Shown here: piece after piece, positions 21,265 to 33,133 of the stretch
Position numbering within the stretch: the stretch's first letter is position 1
Layout of the letters: the number at the start of each line of letters is the position of its first letter
NCBI GenBank assembly: GCA_036320915.1
Contig: JAXBDG010000003.1
Span: 62,001 to 126,000 of the forward strand
Direction: 5' to 3'
DNA: 64,000 nt
DNA from: Linnemannia elongata
Lineage: Eukaryota; Mortierellomycota; Mortierellomycetes; Mortierellales; Mortierellaceae
Made by a program: the position numbers and the translations under genes
Notes under the pieces: model-generated
The model's input: the letters and a program-made list of their open reading frames with translations, nothing else
Databases searched by the model: none
What the model was told of the DNA's origin: nothing

Positions 21265-23779
21265 TTATTTGCGTCCTTTCCGTCGAGAATGGTTCCCTGA
21301 AGGCGACGAGGTCTGAGGTGGTTGAACAACAACGCCCACAGTTCCATTCGCCAACTCATCCTTCAGCGAACTTGACTCAATCTTCTGCTGTGTGTCCAGA
21401 TAAATCATCATATCACGGACCTGATCCTGCAATTCCAGGATCTCAGCCTCCTTCTCCTGCAACTTTGTCCGGATGCTTTCCTGGTTCGTCATCAATCCAA
21501 CATTCATCTCCTTCTCTTCCTCATACTGCCTCTCCAGAGCCTGCAATCGCTCTTGCATCTTCTCCATCCGTTTCTCGGCCGCCTTCTTTTCCTTGACAAG
21601 CATCGGTAGTTTCTCCTTCTCAAGTGACTCGGCCAAAATCGCCAACTCCCGATTCTTCTGGTTCATCAACGCTGCCTCCTGCTCCCAGTCCTTGGCTTCC
21701 TTGCCCAGCTGTGCAAGCTGTGCCGTCATGGCCGCCATCTGCGCATCAAAGTACAACCTCTGCGACTCAAGTTGAGAAGTCAACAAGTACGTGTACTCCA
21801 ACCCAATCGCGTCCAACTTCTCCTGCCCGACTTGGACAGAATGCTGACTTGGTAACGTCCCATCGACCGCACTAGGCAACTCGACCAGTTTCCCGTCAGT
21901 CTTGTTCTGGATCAACCGGTGCACATACCCATCGCCCGCATAATCCCACACGCGCTGACTCTCAAGCTCCAAAGCGTACAGGTGCGAGGTCTCATAGTAG
22001 TGGTGATAGGCGTGCTTTTCTTGGTACCGTCCACATCCGATGTGCCCACAGATCAGACAGATCCACAGGTTCTCGGTCGTCCCACAGATCGCACATACAT
22101 TCTGGTCCTCCGACACCCCATCCGTCGTCGCCGATAGTCCAGCGCCTGCGGCGGTAGTGTTTGAAGATTTGGTGGTGATGGTCTTTTGACTGTATCGACA
22201 AACGGGACAGCTTCCTTCGCCCCATTTGCTGAGACAGTGACAATGAAAAGTGTGTTGGCAGAGGATGGTGAGCAGACCCGTGACAGAGGAATCCATACGC
22301 TCCAGACAGACAGGGCACGTCGGCAGTTCTGCAAGTCCGTGATCAGAGTGTAGCGAGGACATCGACAGATGGTTGTTGCTTCCATGTTCTTGGTGGTGAG
22401 GTGATCCTTCTCTTACTTCTGGCTGCGTTGCTTCTGCTGGTGTGGAGGATGAATGATGATGGCTCTGGAGGAATGGGTCGTCGTTGAGGAAGGGAAACGC
22501 GTAGGGTGGCATACTTCCTGCCCGAATCTCGATCGACTTTAGATATACCACATGGCAAATTTCCGGCTATTAGAGTCGCACATTCAGAAGAGTAAAAGTT
22601 ATTATGTAAGTAGCTATGCCATATTATATGAGGTGTAAGAGTACACAAAGAGGGAGCGTGTCATACCTCAAGGGAGCTGAATGCCTTGCCATTGTAGCGT
22701 TTGTAGAACTCTGCGGTTGCCTCCTTGGTCCTGAACTTCATTAGTACCATGAATCGATTCGGCACCGAGTCACTATTAAAATGTTCATCATAATTAATTT
22801 TTCTTGTCAGCGTTCATCCCAAAACATCATCATGGGATACCATCAAAGTATCAAAAAAAAAAAAAAAAAAAGATTGATAAACTTACCGGATGATGCGAAA
22901 GTGAGAGACATTGGAACGGACAGGTCCAACAAAGTTCAAAAAGTCGCCTGGCGAGAGGTAACTGGGCACAGCCAGGACACAGACTGAGGTTCCTTGGTCA
23001 GGTTGAATAATCTGCGTGCCATGCTCGTGAGTTCCTGCATCTGCCGCTGTTGCCAGCACTGGTTGTGCACTTGCACCGGTTGTCCCGGCCGAGAGTGCTG
23101 CCGAGTAGGAGGTTGTTGTCGTAGTAGCACTTGCTTCTTGCTTGGTCGTGGTAGTGATTTGGCCGGTAGTGATCTCGTTAGTGTCCCTGTAGAGGCGCAG
23201 TATCCCTTGTGCAGGCTCCGAGTCCTTAAACCCTGTCGACCGTGCGTCCGATATGACAGTTGCTGTGGTTGCAGCGCCGGCAGTAGTAGTAGATGGCGTC
23301 ATTTTCTTATTCTTGGTAGATCGGCCCTTGTTATTGGTGTTGTTTGCAGTAGCGGTCGTGGCAGAAATGGAGCCTGACTTTTCTTTGACGACAGTGGCAG
23401 TAGTTGATGTGGATTGGTCGAGAGAGGAGACAGATATATGTCCGAATCTGTAGTCGTCTTGAGGGTGAGAGATCGTGGATCCTGTTGATGCCTCTTGCTT
23501 CTTGTTCCCTTTCTGTGCCGAAGAAGACGAAGTGATAGAGGGTGTACTCTGAGGAGGCAGTTGTTGCTGGTGGTGCGTCTGTTGAGGAAAAGGTTTGAAG
23601 AGGGTCTGGAACCGTGCTGTCAGCTCTTGAGCGGGTCCGTGTCCTTGTTGCTGTGCCTTGGATGGTGGTGTCCTGGAAGAAGTTAGTGCTGCAGTTGTTG
23701 TTGAGCGAGAAGGAGGCTGATCTGGTTGCGGTGAGGGTGGTGATGGGTAGAGGTCCAGTTTGAGGTGGTAAGAGTTCAT
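21265..23779 (-). CDS. BRAP2/ETP1-type RING and ZnF-UBP ubiquitin ligase
   Basis: Three exons (22887-23779, 22667-22772, 21265-22566) give 766 residues. The domain order is that of BRAP2 (human BRAP, yeast Etp1). A Ser/Thr/Gln-rich N-terminus leads to the BRAP2 RRM-like fold at about 270-345, containing VCVLAVPSYLSPGDFLNFVG and CHVVYLKSIEI. A RING-H2 at about 417-456 has CPVCLERM, CQHTFHCHCL and CPVC. A ubiquitin-binding ZnF-UBP at about 488-553 has CAICG, LWICLICGHIGCGRY and ETSHLYALEL. A long coiled coil spans roughly 590-740, and the tail is basic (SRRKGRK). The family regulates MAPK scaffolds or, in yeast, ethanol stress. Translation is started at MNSYHLKLDL because upstream in-frame sequence looks like leader. 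The gene converges with the membrane protein gene at a distance of 182 bp. Confidence 0.94.
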
Positions 23780-24153
23780 CTTTTCGACATTGTCCCTGAA
23801 GTTTGGAGAGTTGTTTGTCAAATGGGAAGGTGGAGGAGGAAGTAGGGAAAGGTTAAAGGAGTGAATCACAAGGCACACGCGCACCCCTTTTATGTATGCG
23901 TTGGCTGTGTGAAAAAAAAAGTTCAAGGATCATCGACCGCAGTCACATGGACATTTGATTTGCTAATGCCTCTCTGATTTGCAAGAGTCTCTGCGATCCC
24001 TTGTAGAAGGTGCCAGAGACCAGCTTGTTGTTGGAAATGGTATGTGCGCAGCATTATTGGTACAGGTTTATTGAGAACAAATGAAAACAATGGAAACAAA
24101 GGGAAGGGGGGGGAAAGGGGGAAAGAGTCAGGGCTGAGTGCGAAGACGCATCC
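23780..24153. other. Short intergenic region between BUD31 and the BRAP2-type gene
   Basis: These 374 bp lie between two genes on the same strand. They hold the BRAP2-type leader, including GA-rich sequence near 23827-23860, and the 3' flank of BUD31 with a G-rich stretch near 24100-24122. Nothing else is visible. Confidence 0.6.
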
Positions 24154-25032
24154 TTAAGCATCATCACTCTTGGCAGCAGGCTTGCCTCTGCGGGAGGCAG
24201 CTGATCCTGCAGTGGCGCCGCTTCCACTGGAGCATCCACGGCAGCCACAGTGTATGCACTCAATCACCTTGCCATCCTCGAGCTTGTCCCTTGGAACTCT
24301 GCACACACAGGTCGTTCCAAAATTTGTGTCCTTGGGCTGAATGCATCTCAAACAGCATACCTTCTCATATCCCGCCTATTATTGTAATCGATGTGTCAAT
24401 AATAACGACTGTTAGTTTCTAGTTGAAAGGATCCATATGTTTCTTTGAGTATCGATGTACGTTATTGTGATCCATGGGGAGTGTACAGGTACAGACAGAT
24501 CCGCAATGTGTCTAAATTGTTGAGAAGCTCCCGAAGCGTATGTACCTTCTTCCACTTGGCGATGAGGTTGGCGTCAGCATATCCCTGCTTCAACAAGTAC
24601 TCATACAACTCCTTGGAGATCGCCTCGCGCTTGTAGTACAACTCGTAGACATATCGAGACCGCTGGTGATGAAGTCTGAAAATCGGCCACAACGCCTCAA
24701 TCTTTCTCTTTCCTTCGTGTGGATCGTTCTCAGCTATTGATAATGGAAAAGTTGAACGAAAGTCAAAGAAATATGGTGTCAGTACATTGGTTATTCGAAG
24801 AGCACTCTTGCTACAGTTCGTGCCCAGTGGTTTGAATAGGCATGCAAGCTAAAATGAACTTCGCCTCCTTTGTGCGTTTGCGATTGTTGTTGTTATCGAA
24901 TCCAGCGTCCGTTTGATGTGAGATTTAAGACTTGCCATCCTTCATTTTCGTCTGGAATTCCCTGAGGGTAGGCTCAATGTCGTCGAAGCCCTCGGGGGCT
25001 CTCTTTGTGCGCGATGACTTGATCTTTGGCAT
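24154..25032 (-). CDS. BUD31: Pre-mRNA splicing factor BUD31 (G10 protein)
   Basis: Three exons (24936-25032, 24546-24733, 24154-24375) give 168 residues. The G10 signature is nearly complete: [16 protein letters not shown] at the start, [30 protein letters not shown], then the zinc-binding cysteine region with [18 protein letters not shown] and [12 protein letters not shown]31 is a core subunit of the activated spliceosome that helps hold U2/U6 RNA. The protein is slightly longer than animal or yeast forms because of a Gly/Ala/Ser-rich tail ending in KSDDA. Intron 1 begins with GC (GCAAGT at 24935-24930) rather than GT. No GT nearby gives the conserved DAENDPHEG join, so it is a GC-AG intron. 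Confidence 0.96.
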
Positions 25033-26141
25033 AGTTGATGTGTCTTGCTGGCTGCTTCAAGGGTATTGATGGAGAAAAGAAAAGAATGAAGCACACGATT
25101 GAAAAGCTGAGCTTTGTAAAAATACAAGCCTCTTCGAAGGGGACAATGCACGTGACTATGTGATAAAAAAAGGTATTGCAAGGCGCTGAACCTCGCGCGA
25201 TTCCTAATGGTTGCCCTTTCTCTATCGTCAGTCCGTACAGAATACCGTCCTCTCGATATCCCAACTTATCACCGAGAGTGAAATGCATTGTTGATGTTTC
25301 TTTGTGCCTGTTAACATGGAAATATGAGTTAAAAAGGAATGGTTTAGAGACCTTTGGTCTTCTTTGCCTCGGCGCCAGAAAACAGCCCAAACTAGTAACA
25401 AGTCTACGCCCTTATGAATCTTCGGTATGTCTCTTGCTCTTCACTTTGAGGCGCTTGGGAGTGAGAAAAGAAAGGTAAATAGGAAAGTCGTTTTGAACGA
25501 CTTGACCTTTTCTCCAATGAGAGAGTTGGAGTGGGGAGCAGTGGAGATTTGGTCATGTCTTTTTTAATTTGTCCTCGCTTGCATATCGTTCAACCGGGTT
25601 TTGATAAGCCCACCTAAAGGGAGAACAGGAGGTGGAGTTGCACGGAGGGTGGAAGATACCCCTTCTTTTTTTAGAACCTCTTCAACGCACACTCTGCGGT
25701 CCCTTGCAAACGCGGAGATCACCCCTCGTACTCAAAGGCAAACGGTGTGTCGCAAAGAGAGATCTGGATCGCAAGTCTAAGAATGTTATCGTTTCAAGAT
25801 CGTATATGTGCGTATGTGCGTCCCAGTAGGCCTTATCCATCCTCACACCTTTTGTTTTTTCATGACCATTGCGCACAGAGAGGAAGAGGATTCGCAAAAG
25901 TGTTTAAACATTGCGTTGGACAAGGGCATACGTCCCCTTTTCTTGAACTTAGTTTCTCACTTTTCTCACTTTCCTCACTTTCTCACTACCGCCCTCACCG
26001 TCCTCCTTACTTCCAAGTCGCCAATGTAACAAACGTTGAAAGGAACCTTTTGTTTTTTTTCATATTTTACCTTGGACTCTTTCTTATTCTTAGTCCCTTT
26101 TCACCTTGCCACCATCCATTAGTTTAACACGGAAAAACAAA
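25033..26141. other. Divergent intergenic region between BUD31 and a secreted-protein gene
   Basis: This 1.1-kb spacer lies between a minus-strand and a plus-strand gene and presumably holds both promoters. C/T-rich sequence at 25930-26110 precedes the right-hand gene. No coding region is supported. Confidence 0.6.
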
Positions 26142-26627
26142 ATGATCCGCCTGAACTTTTCATCGCTCCTATTCGCTGCTTTGGCCCTCTCGCAAGCCTG
26201 CATTACCCTCGTCTCTGCTGCAGAATTGGCACTCGATAGGCTGTACAGGATCCAACGGCCCTCTTTCTCCTTTAACGTGACGAGTGTCGATGGCAACAGT
26301 TTTAATGTCAACGCTTTCGAAGGAGATGGTACTATTTGGATACTTGCAAGCGGGAGCAGCGAAGGGTTGTTCACGTTAAACGACTTAAAGGGGGGTAGAT
26401 ACCTGAGTATCGTTGGAAAGGTCGCTCAGGGCTCTCAGATTGGCTTGGCAGCCGACCCATTCGGCTTTCGACTGGAGAATGTTGCAGACGGAACGGACAA
26501 GTATCGCATCTCACCCTTCTCTGCGGCTAGTTTAACTATCCAAAAGAGCACTTGCTCTGAAGAGCTGGTCTTGCAAACCAGCCCTGGTCAAGGAGAAGAC
26601 GAGTGGTTATTTAATATGTTGAGGTAA
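26142..26627 (+). CDS. Small secreted protein, possible beta-trefoil fold
   Basis: This intronless gene encodes 161 residues. The N-terminus MIRLNFSSLLFAALALSQ is a classic signal peptide with likely cleavage after Ser-Ala near residue 26. I chose the ATG at 26142 because an upstream extension would put charged residues in front of the signal. The mature chain is about 135 residues with an N-glycosylation sequon at Asn45 and one cysteine (Cys138). Short spaced motifs such as TIWILASGSSEGLFTL, GGRYLSI, KYRISPF and DEWLFNM recur at roughly 40-residue intervals, as in beta-trefoil lectins or fungal trefoil protease inhibitors. That fold is a guess. It could be an effector-like protein or an inhibitor; I do not recognise the family. 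Confidence 0.7.
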   Translation: MIRLNFSSLLFAALALSQACITLVSAAELALDRLYRIQRPSFSFNVTSVDGNSFNVNAFEGDGTIWILASGSSEGLFTLNDLKGGRYLSIVGKVAQGSQIGLAADPFGFRLENVADGTDKYRISPFSAASLTIQKSTCSEELVLQTSPGQGEDEWLFNMLR

Positions 26628-27089
26628 AACTACTCTTTTTTTGCTACCTTCAATATGCGAAAGGCATAGATGAATAAAGCACCATACCCACACTCAGACG
26701 TATTTTTCTTTCGTCGGTGTTAGTTTTCAAAGAAGGACATAGCTGATGAGCATTTGGATATTAAACGATGACTCTGCGTTTTTTTTTTTTTTTTGGAGTA
26801 GGGCTCAAGAAAAATGCTAGCTCCTCCAAAATACGTGTACACCGCGCTCGACAGGCAGTGCTTTGCCTCCGTCCTCCTCCTCCCCCTACTATCTAGGGAA
26901 AATGGTCAGTTGGTGGGGCGTTTGAATGTTATAGTTTCAAGACTCAACAACCAAACGCAGAAAAAATATCTATCGGTCTCATGTTTTGCTGATCGCGCTG
27001 CGCCCCCGCTACCTCCTCGCGTTTTGTGACATTCCACGGCCAGAAAGAAGTTTCAAGTAAAGATATAACACGAACACGAAGAGCCATCT

Positions 27090-27124
<35 letters not shown>

Positions 27125-27613
27125 GAACCGATCAAGATGCGGTGAGCGTTTTCGATAAATACTTGGAAGCAGGTTTTTTTTTCTGTGCAGTATGCACTCG
27201 ACTTAACAGTCCGTCTGTTTCTTCATCAGTCAAAGGCATGTCCCTCCCCCCTCAAACCACACTTGGAGTCACATCCAACAGCAGCATGCCCGTAGAAACA
27301 GTTCTTTCGTGATTCGCATGTTGTGTTTATGGCATGGGTTTAAATCAAAATGGACAAACATGCAACCGAGCAGTTGGCATTGAAGTGACAGAGTTACAGC
27401 AGAGAAGAAAAAAATGGACGAGCGACATTGTGGCGCTCATGAATGATTTTTTTGCTCGATATTTTTCTCTGTTTGGACGGGATTGATAACTGTTATTTAT
27501 TAGTGTGTTAGTGGAGATATGGTAGGTAAGGTGAGGCGGGGTCTAACGGGGTGGGGTCCATTAGGTGGCAGGAGCAGGAGCAGGGGTAGTTACATGGGTA
27601 AAAGTCCAAGAAA
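26628..27613. other. Intergenic region with poly-T tracts
   Basis: This holds the 3' flanks of two convergent small-protein genes. It has a T run at 26780-26794 and a 28-base T run at 27093-27120. No ORF worth calling is present. Confidence 0.6.
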
Positions 27614-28052
27614 TCAGTTTCGTTCCGATGTTGGTGAGTCGTTATTGACGGCGCAGAATTTGGCGTATATATCCTTAGCACCTCCACAGACCGCAATCTC
27701 GTTACATGTAGTAAGGTAATGCGGTGGCGTTGTGCAGTAGAATCGACAAGTTTGAGGTGGATTGGGAGTGCTGTAGGGTTGGTCAGGACTTTCGTTCCAA
27801 CGGTGGGGGTATCGTTGTACGACATGAATTTTACTGACATTTTCATACAGAAGGGTGTAGTAGGACTCGCCAGTGTTTCAGGTACCAAGACCAAAAACCG
27901 CTCCTGGGTATGATCTCGCTGGCTCTTGAATCTGGAATGATGTAGATGTCGTCCCTGCTGATAGAGTATCCGCCTACTTCAAGGCTGGTGAAGGCAGTGA
28001 GGGTGGCGAATAGAATGATAGCCGCAATGGACAGGCGGGTATTGTGCAGCAT
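27614..28052 (-). CDS. Candidate small secreted six-cysteine protein
   Basis: Read without splicing, this is a 69-codon ORF starting with a signal peptide (MLHNTRLSIAAIILFATLTA) and closing quickly. A donor GTACCT at 27885 and acceptor TCAG at 27834 define a 52-nt intron. Joining exons 27886-28052 and 27614-27833 keeps phase and gives 128 residues. The downstream exon is rich in Cys and Pro (QTCRFYC, TTCNEIAVC, AKFC). With the splice-junction Cys56 there are six cysteines (56, 85, 89, 99, 105, 116), an even number typical of disulfide-bonded secreted proteins. The intron is the shortest inferred here. The alternative is a frameshifted pseudogene. The family is unknown. Confidence 0.45.
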
Positions 28053-28874
28053 GGCATATGGTATGAGATGGCATGAGATAGCACAGTCAGACGATGTTAC
28101 TGAAAAAAGGAATGATAAAAAAGAGGGAGACTGGGGCCCCTATTAAAGCATTTTTTTTCAGCCTTCAAAAGCTATATTCAATCAGTGTGGTTGTTAGTGC
28201 CCTTTTGTTTACTCTTTCTTTTCTTGCTATTTTGCACCCCCGCGTTTTTTTCTTATTCTTCAAATCACTTCTACCTCTTGGATGCTTAATGCCTGGTCCC
28301 TGGCCAGCATTCCCCTCACCCGTTGTTTGTTTTTTGGGGTACATGTATCCCTTGTTTTTTTGGTCCCTGTCCCTCCTTTCGGCCTCTCCTCACTCGTCCC
28401 ATCAAGCACATCAACAAAAGTTAGGAATCCATCCTTCTCGCTCAGTTGTTCAATGTGCATGAGTATGTTCCTTTTCAACACCCATATAACTCCTCCCTTG
28501 AAATATGAGAAAAGTAGTGGAAAATGAAGGCGATTGAGTTGCAACTGCGACAGAACTATTTCCATCGTCCATGCTTGTCTGACAGCATATTTTTTTTTGA
28601 TAATTTGTATCCGACTGACCAGTGCAGTAATATGAGGGCGACTAGAGAGGGCTGGGGACGACAACCTGATCAACAAGAGAAAAGGGTGGAAAACAAATAG
28701 CGGAGGGACGCTTCTTTTCGCGCGAGCTAATTCCCTGTAGCTCAATTTCGATATTCTTTATTGTTGCCCTTCTTATGAGCTATTGTTGTAGGCAAGTGCT
28801 GCCATGGTAAGTCGTTACCTTCTCTCCTTCTTCTTATACTTGGCATGCATTTCTTTTGTGTAACTTTCGAGGAG

Positions 28875-28911
<37 letters not shown>

Positions 28912-29458
28912 TCGTCAATACTCTAAGGTCAATGGATAAAGAGGAAGGCGACACAGATATATCTCGCTGTCTCTCGCGCGTGTTTCTAGGGTATTTTTTG
29001 TTTCTTTGGCAAGTCCTTCATGAATGCAAGCGTTGCAATCCCTTGCCTTCTTTTGGATAGTAACGTAAGTCCGATTCAAGTAGCTCTTTGCCTTTACAGG
29101 TGCGAATGAGCCAATGGTTTCCTCATGAATTATGCCATGCCAGCCAGCCTGCCAAAAAAAACCTTATCCGAGATGCCAATTAATTAAGGTCCATGCAGCA
29201 TTTGCGATTAGATTTCCCTTCCATTCATTTTCTGGCTCTCTCCTCTTGCTTCCTCTCCTGTCCTCTCCCCTTTGTGCTCCCTCTTCTCCCTTTTGTGCTT
29301 CATCTTTTTTCTTCATCCTTTTTCTTCTTTGTCTTCTCCATCACCACCTTCCCTTGCACTCACTCCCTTTCATACCTTCCCTTAATACCCTTCCTCATCC
29401 ACTCTTCTCTCATCACTCTCCTTCTCCCAACCACTCTTCCAACATAACTCACTCCATC
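28053..29458. other. Intergenic region and septin promoter
   Basis: No supported gene is present. A 34-base T run lies at 28877-28910. From about 29215 to 29450 the plus strand is C/T-rich and forms the leader of the septin gene. A 161-codon ORF on the minus strand (28260-28745) has no recognisable motif and is not called. Confidence 0.55.
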
Positions 29459-32400
29459 ATGTCCGTCGACGCAGAATCCACCCAGGTACACATACCATAC
29501 CATACCATACCATACCATACCATAATCACTTCGACAGCAAACCATGCAAACAGCGTCAACAAAAACAACAACAACGATAGTAATAATAAACAATAACAGC
29601 GACGGCAAGAACAATAACTGTGCAAGCACACTTAGGAACAGTGCTTGCCTTGCCACCACTCTCTGCTCACGATAATAGCAACAATCGCTAAAAATTACAC
29701 TTTGGCACAACAAAAGAAATACTAGACAACCTTGTGGGCCATCTTCGTCTTCCCTGTTCTCTCATACTCATACTATTTCTTCTTGTACGCCGCCATGTTA
29801 TTATAGCCCATCCTCCAGAGCTACGTCGGTTTCGACTCTATCACCTCCCAGATTGAGAAGAAGCTTCTCAAGCGCGGCTTCCAGTTCAACGTCATGGTCG
29901 TTGGTATGTACACCCTTCTCGTCCTACAAGAGCCGTGGAAACTCGCAACTGGCCGGAATACAAAGGAGACCGACAACAAAGCGAAGGAAGACACCCACCT
30001 TTCACACAGTGTACTAACAGGAGTGTGTTTTTGTTCATCTCATTCATCCTTGCATTTGTAAACAGGTCAATCTGGATTGGGCAAGAGCACCCTCATCAAC
30101 ACCATCTTTGCCTCGCACCTTATCGACTCCAAGGGACGCACCCAGCCCGACGAGCCCACCCGCCAGACTGTTGAAATCCACTCCTTCACCGAGAGTAAGT
30201 CGTCGTTACTGTATATCTCTCTATTACTTGCCAATTTATCACGCTCCTCTTCTGTCCAACCTGGTTCAATTGAAAGCGCACAAAACACACAGCACGGTCG
30301 TCCTGTTCTCTTCTTTTCTTTGCTCGCCTCTCTCCCTCTCCCTCTCTCTCCTCCATCTCATCTCAGTCCACAGACATATACACGTTCGACAAACATCCTT
30401 TCCCAATTGCTCCTATCCTCGTTTCTTGTTTGCTGTCTTGTATAAGAGAGTGTGAGTGTGAGTGTGTGTGTGCGTGTGTCTTTGAATCTCTTTATTTCCG
30501 GCACGGGCTCTCGTTCTGTTCGTCTATATATTTGTCTTTGAAAGAAAGGGAGAGCGAGCATTTATTTTTTTTGGTTGCTTCTGTTCTTGACCCTGCCCTA
30601 ACTGACTATCGAACAAAAGTGCTCAAGTCGGAAGACTTAAGAGTTGAGTTTTGAGCCTGGTCAAACAAAAAAAAGGAAAAGGGTCAACCCAAACCAATAC
30701 CAGAAACCCAGTTCATTCTTTCTTTCAGGAGGAAGGGAGGGAGTCGAGGACAAGCTGAAAAAAAAGGGACAGTGGATTCAGGAGGGACAGAAACCAAAAC
30801 TCACGGAAGTAGCGAGGGACACGCAGAGAGAAGTTAGACAAGAGGGAGAGTGAGAAAGTGAACAGAAAAATAACAAGAGCAAGGAGCCATCCTCACATTA
30901 TTGAGGAGAGATTGAGAGCCGCGCGCGAGTTAGAGGGAGTGGGGACCCAAGAGAGACAGGCAGCCAACCTTCCCTTGCCTTTTTGATTTGATGCAAACCC
31001 TTGAAGGCTACCAGGGAGCAACAATACGTGTTGTAGCAAACGGAAGCAAACGCCCATCCCAACCGCTACTCACAACCGCTTCGAACTGAAAAAAATTAAC
31101 AAAAGAGGGAAAAAAAAGTGTCGATCCCTGTTCTGATGTCTGCGCTCTCTCCATCCTCATGGAAGGGCTTTAATTGCCTTGTTGCACAACCAGCAACATA
31201 CTTAATACATACTCTAACGGTCGCCTTTTTCGCGCTTTGTTCACTTTTTATAGCCATTGTCGAGAGAGGTGTCAAGCTGAGACTCAACATTGTTGACACC
31301 CCCGGATACGGTGACCAGGTTAACAACGAGAACTGGTAAGCACCATTCAATAAGGCCATCATGACAGTGTTTGCGTGTTAGAGAGTGAGCGATCTTGTTT
31401 TCTTTTGTTCGCAAGAGCAGGACTAACCTAAACGAATCAATTGCCTTTCTGTTTCTAGCTGGGAGCCCATTATCAAGTACATCAAGGACCAGCACTCGTC
31501 CTTCCTTCGCAAGGAGTTGACTGCCATGCGTGACCGCTTCATCCAGGATACCCGCATTCACTGCTGCTTGTTCTTCATCTCCCCCACCGGCCACTCGTAA
31601 GTTTGGAATCCTCCTTCGTTTTCTATGGCAGGACGGGACAGATACTTGGGCTCTGTATGCCACAGGACATGCATCTTTGGAATGGTTACCTCCAGCTCAT
31701 TACAGGTCGTAAGGCGAGATCTGAAATAAGAAAAATGGACAAAAGTAAGGCTCACAATGCGTCTGGATCTTGTTTCTATTACTGGACAAAACAAAACATA
31801 GATTGAAGCCCATCGATATCGTTGTCCTCAAAAAGCTGACTGAGGTTGTTAACGTCGTCCCCGTCATTGCCAAGTCGGACTCTTTGACCATCGAGGAGCG
31901 CATTGCCTTCAAGCACCGCGTACGTCTTTTTCTCCTGGATACCCATCTAGGGGGGTTTTTTTTTTTGTTTTGTTGACATGGACCCATAATCGGCAAGGGG
32001 GCAATCTGTACTAACACATCAACCTTGTTTGCATTGAAATGAAAATAGATTAAGGAGGAGATGGCTTTCCACAACATCAAATTATACCCCTACGAGTCGG
32101 ACGAGGATGATGAGCAGGATGCGGCCTTGAACGAGAGCATCCAGGATTTGATCCCCTTTGCCGTCGTCGGATCAGAAAAGACCATCGTTGTCGATGGCAA
32201 GCCCGTCCGTGGTCGCCAGAACCGCTGGGGTGTTATCAATGGTACGTCTGGAGCATGTTTTCAATCGCGCACACTCTTTCTCACTTCTCGAGTTCCTGAA
32301 GTTAGACAACTAATACCTATTGATTTCATTCGTTCCAAAAAATAGTCGAGAATGAGAACCATTGCGAGTTCATTCACTTGCGCAACTTCTTGACACGCAC

Positions 32401-32515
32401 CCACTTGCAGGACTTGATCGAGACGACTTCGTTGATCCACTACGAGTCTTTCCGCTCCAAGCAGTTGCTTGCCCTCAAGGAGAACGGCCAGCAGCAGCAG
32501 CAACAGCAGCACTAA
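29459..32515 (+). CDS. CDC10: Septin, CDC10 type
   Basis: Septins are GTP-binding proteins that assemble into filaments at the bud neck, septum and hyphal branches. Eight exons (29459-29485, 29807-29903, 30066-30194, 31254-31335, 31459-31596, 31802-31919, 32049-32241, 32346-32515) give 317 residues. Visible motifs are YVGFDSITSQIEKKLLKRGFQF, close to yeast Cdc10, the P-loop GQSGLGKST (42-50), DTPGYGD (G3), AKSD (G4), the septin unique element from RGRQNRWGVIN through TRTHLQDLIETT, and FRSKQLLALKEN. As in Cdc10, there is no long C-terminal coiled coil; the chain ends in a short poly-Gln. The first exon encodes only nine residues. Intron 3 is 1059 bp, the longest inferred here. It converges with the His-rich membrane protein gene. 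Confidence 0.96.
29491..29523 (+). repeat. CATAC pentanucleotide repeat
   Basis: About six and a half tandem copies of CATAC start five bases after the intron 1 donor of the septin gene. It is a microsatellite likely to vary in length between strains. Confidence 0.9.
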
Positions 32516-33133
32516 AGAAATTACTAGCGATTGATCCCGGGGACAAGAAGACTGGGAAGGGTGATACTCCTTGATGGACCTCCTTTCTGTTCTATATCCA
32601 TTTGACCCTCCCTCCTCGTTATTATTATTACTTTTTGCTTCATTTTGTTATGTGCCGCAACCATCAACCCATATACTTCTCTTTTTCCTTCTATTTCTTT
32701 TCTAATACAGTATTTTCATATGATAAAACACCAAAAACACAGACGGATACTCGGAGATTGCATCATTTTTTTTAGAATTCGTCTCCAGGAACGGGAGAGA
32801 GAGAGAGAGAGAGATAGCAGCAGTACTAGCCTATGATACCAAACAACAAGCAGAAACGACCTGCTTTTTTTTTTTCCTCATATCTAAACCATTGGACGAC
32901 AAGTCTTTTTCTTTTTTTTTCATGGCCTCTGATGGAGCTGTTTCTGGTAAACAGACTTCAGCATGGTCTTCCCAATGAGATAAATAAAAACGACCGTTCA
33001 CAAAAAACAAACACAAACTGGGCAAAAGCGATGCTCTCTATTTTCGAAAAACGCGAAAAATATTCGCTACCATTTTTTTTTTATATTTATTTTATGAGTC
33101 TCCTCCCCGCCAGCTATCGGAAGAACGACTAAC
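32516..33133. other. Convergent 3' flanks of the septin and His-rich membrane protein genes
   Basis: This A/T-rich spacer contains a short GA repeat at 32798-32813. No coding region is supported. Confidence 0.6.

Noticed and set aside
28260..28745. 161-codon minus-strand ORF in the septin upstream region
   Set aside because: There is no recognisable motif and no splice or leader context; likely chance.
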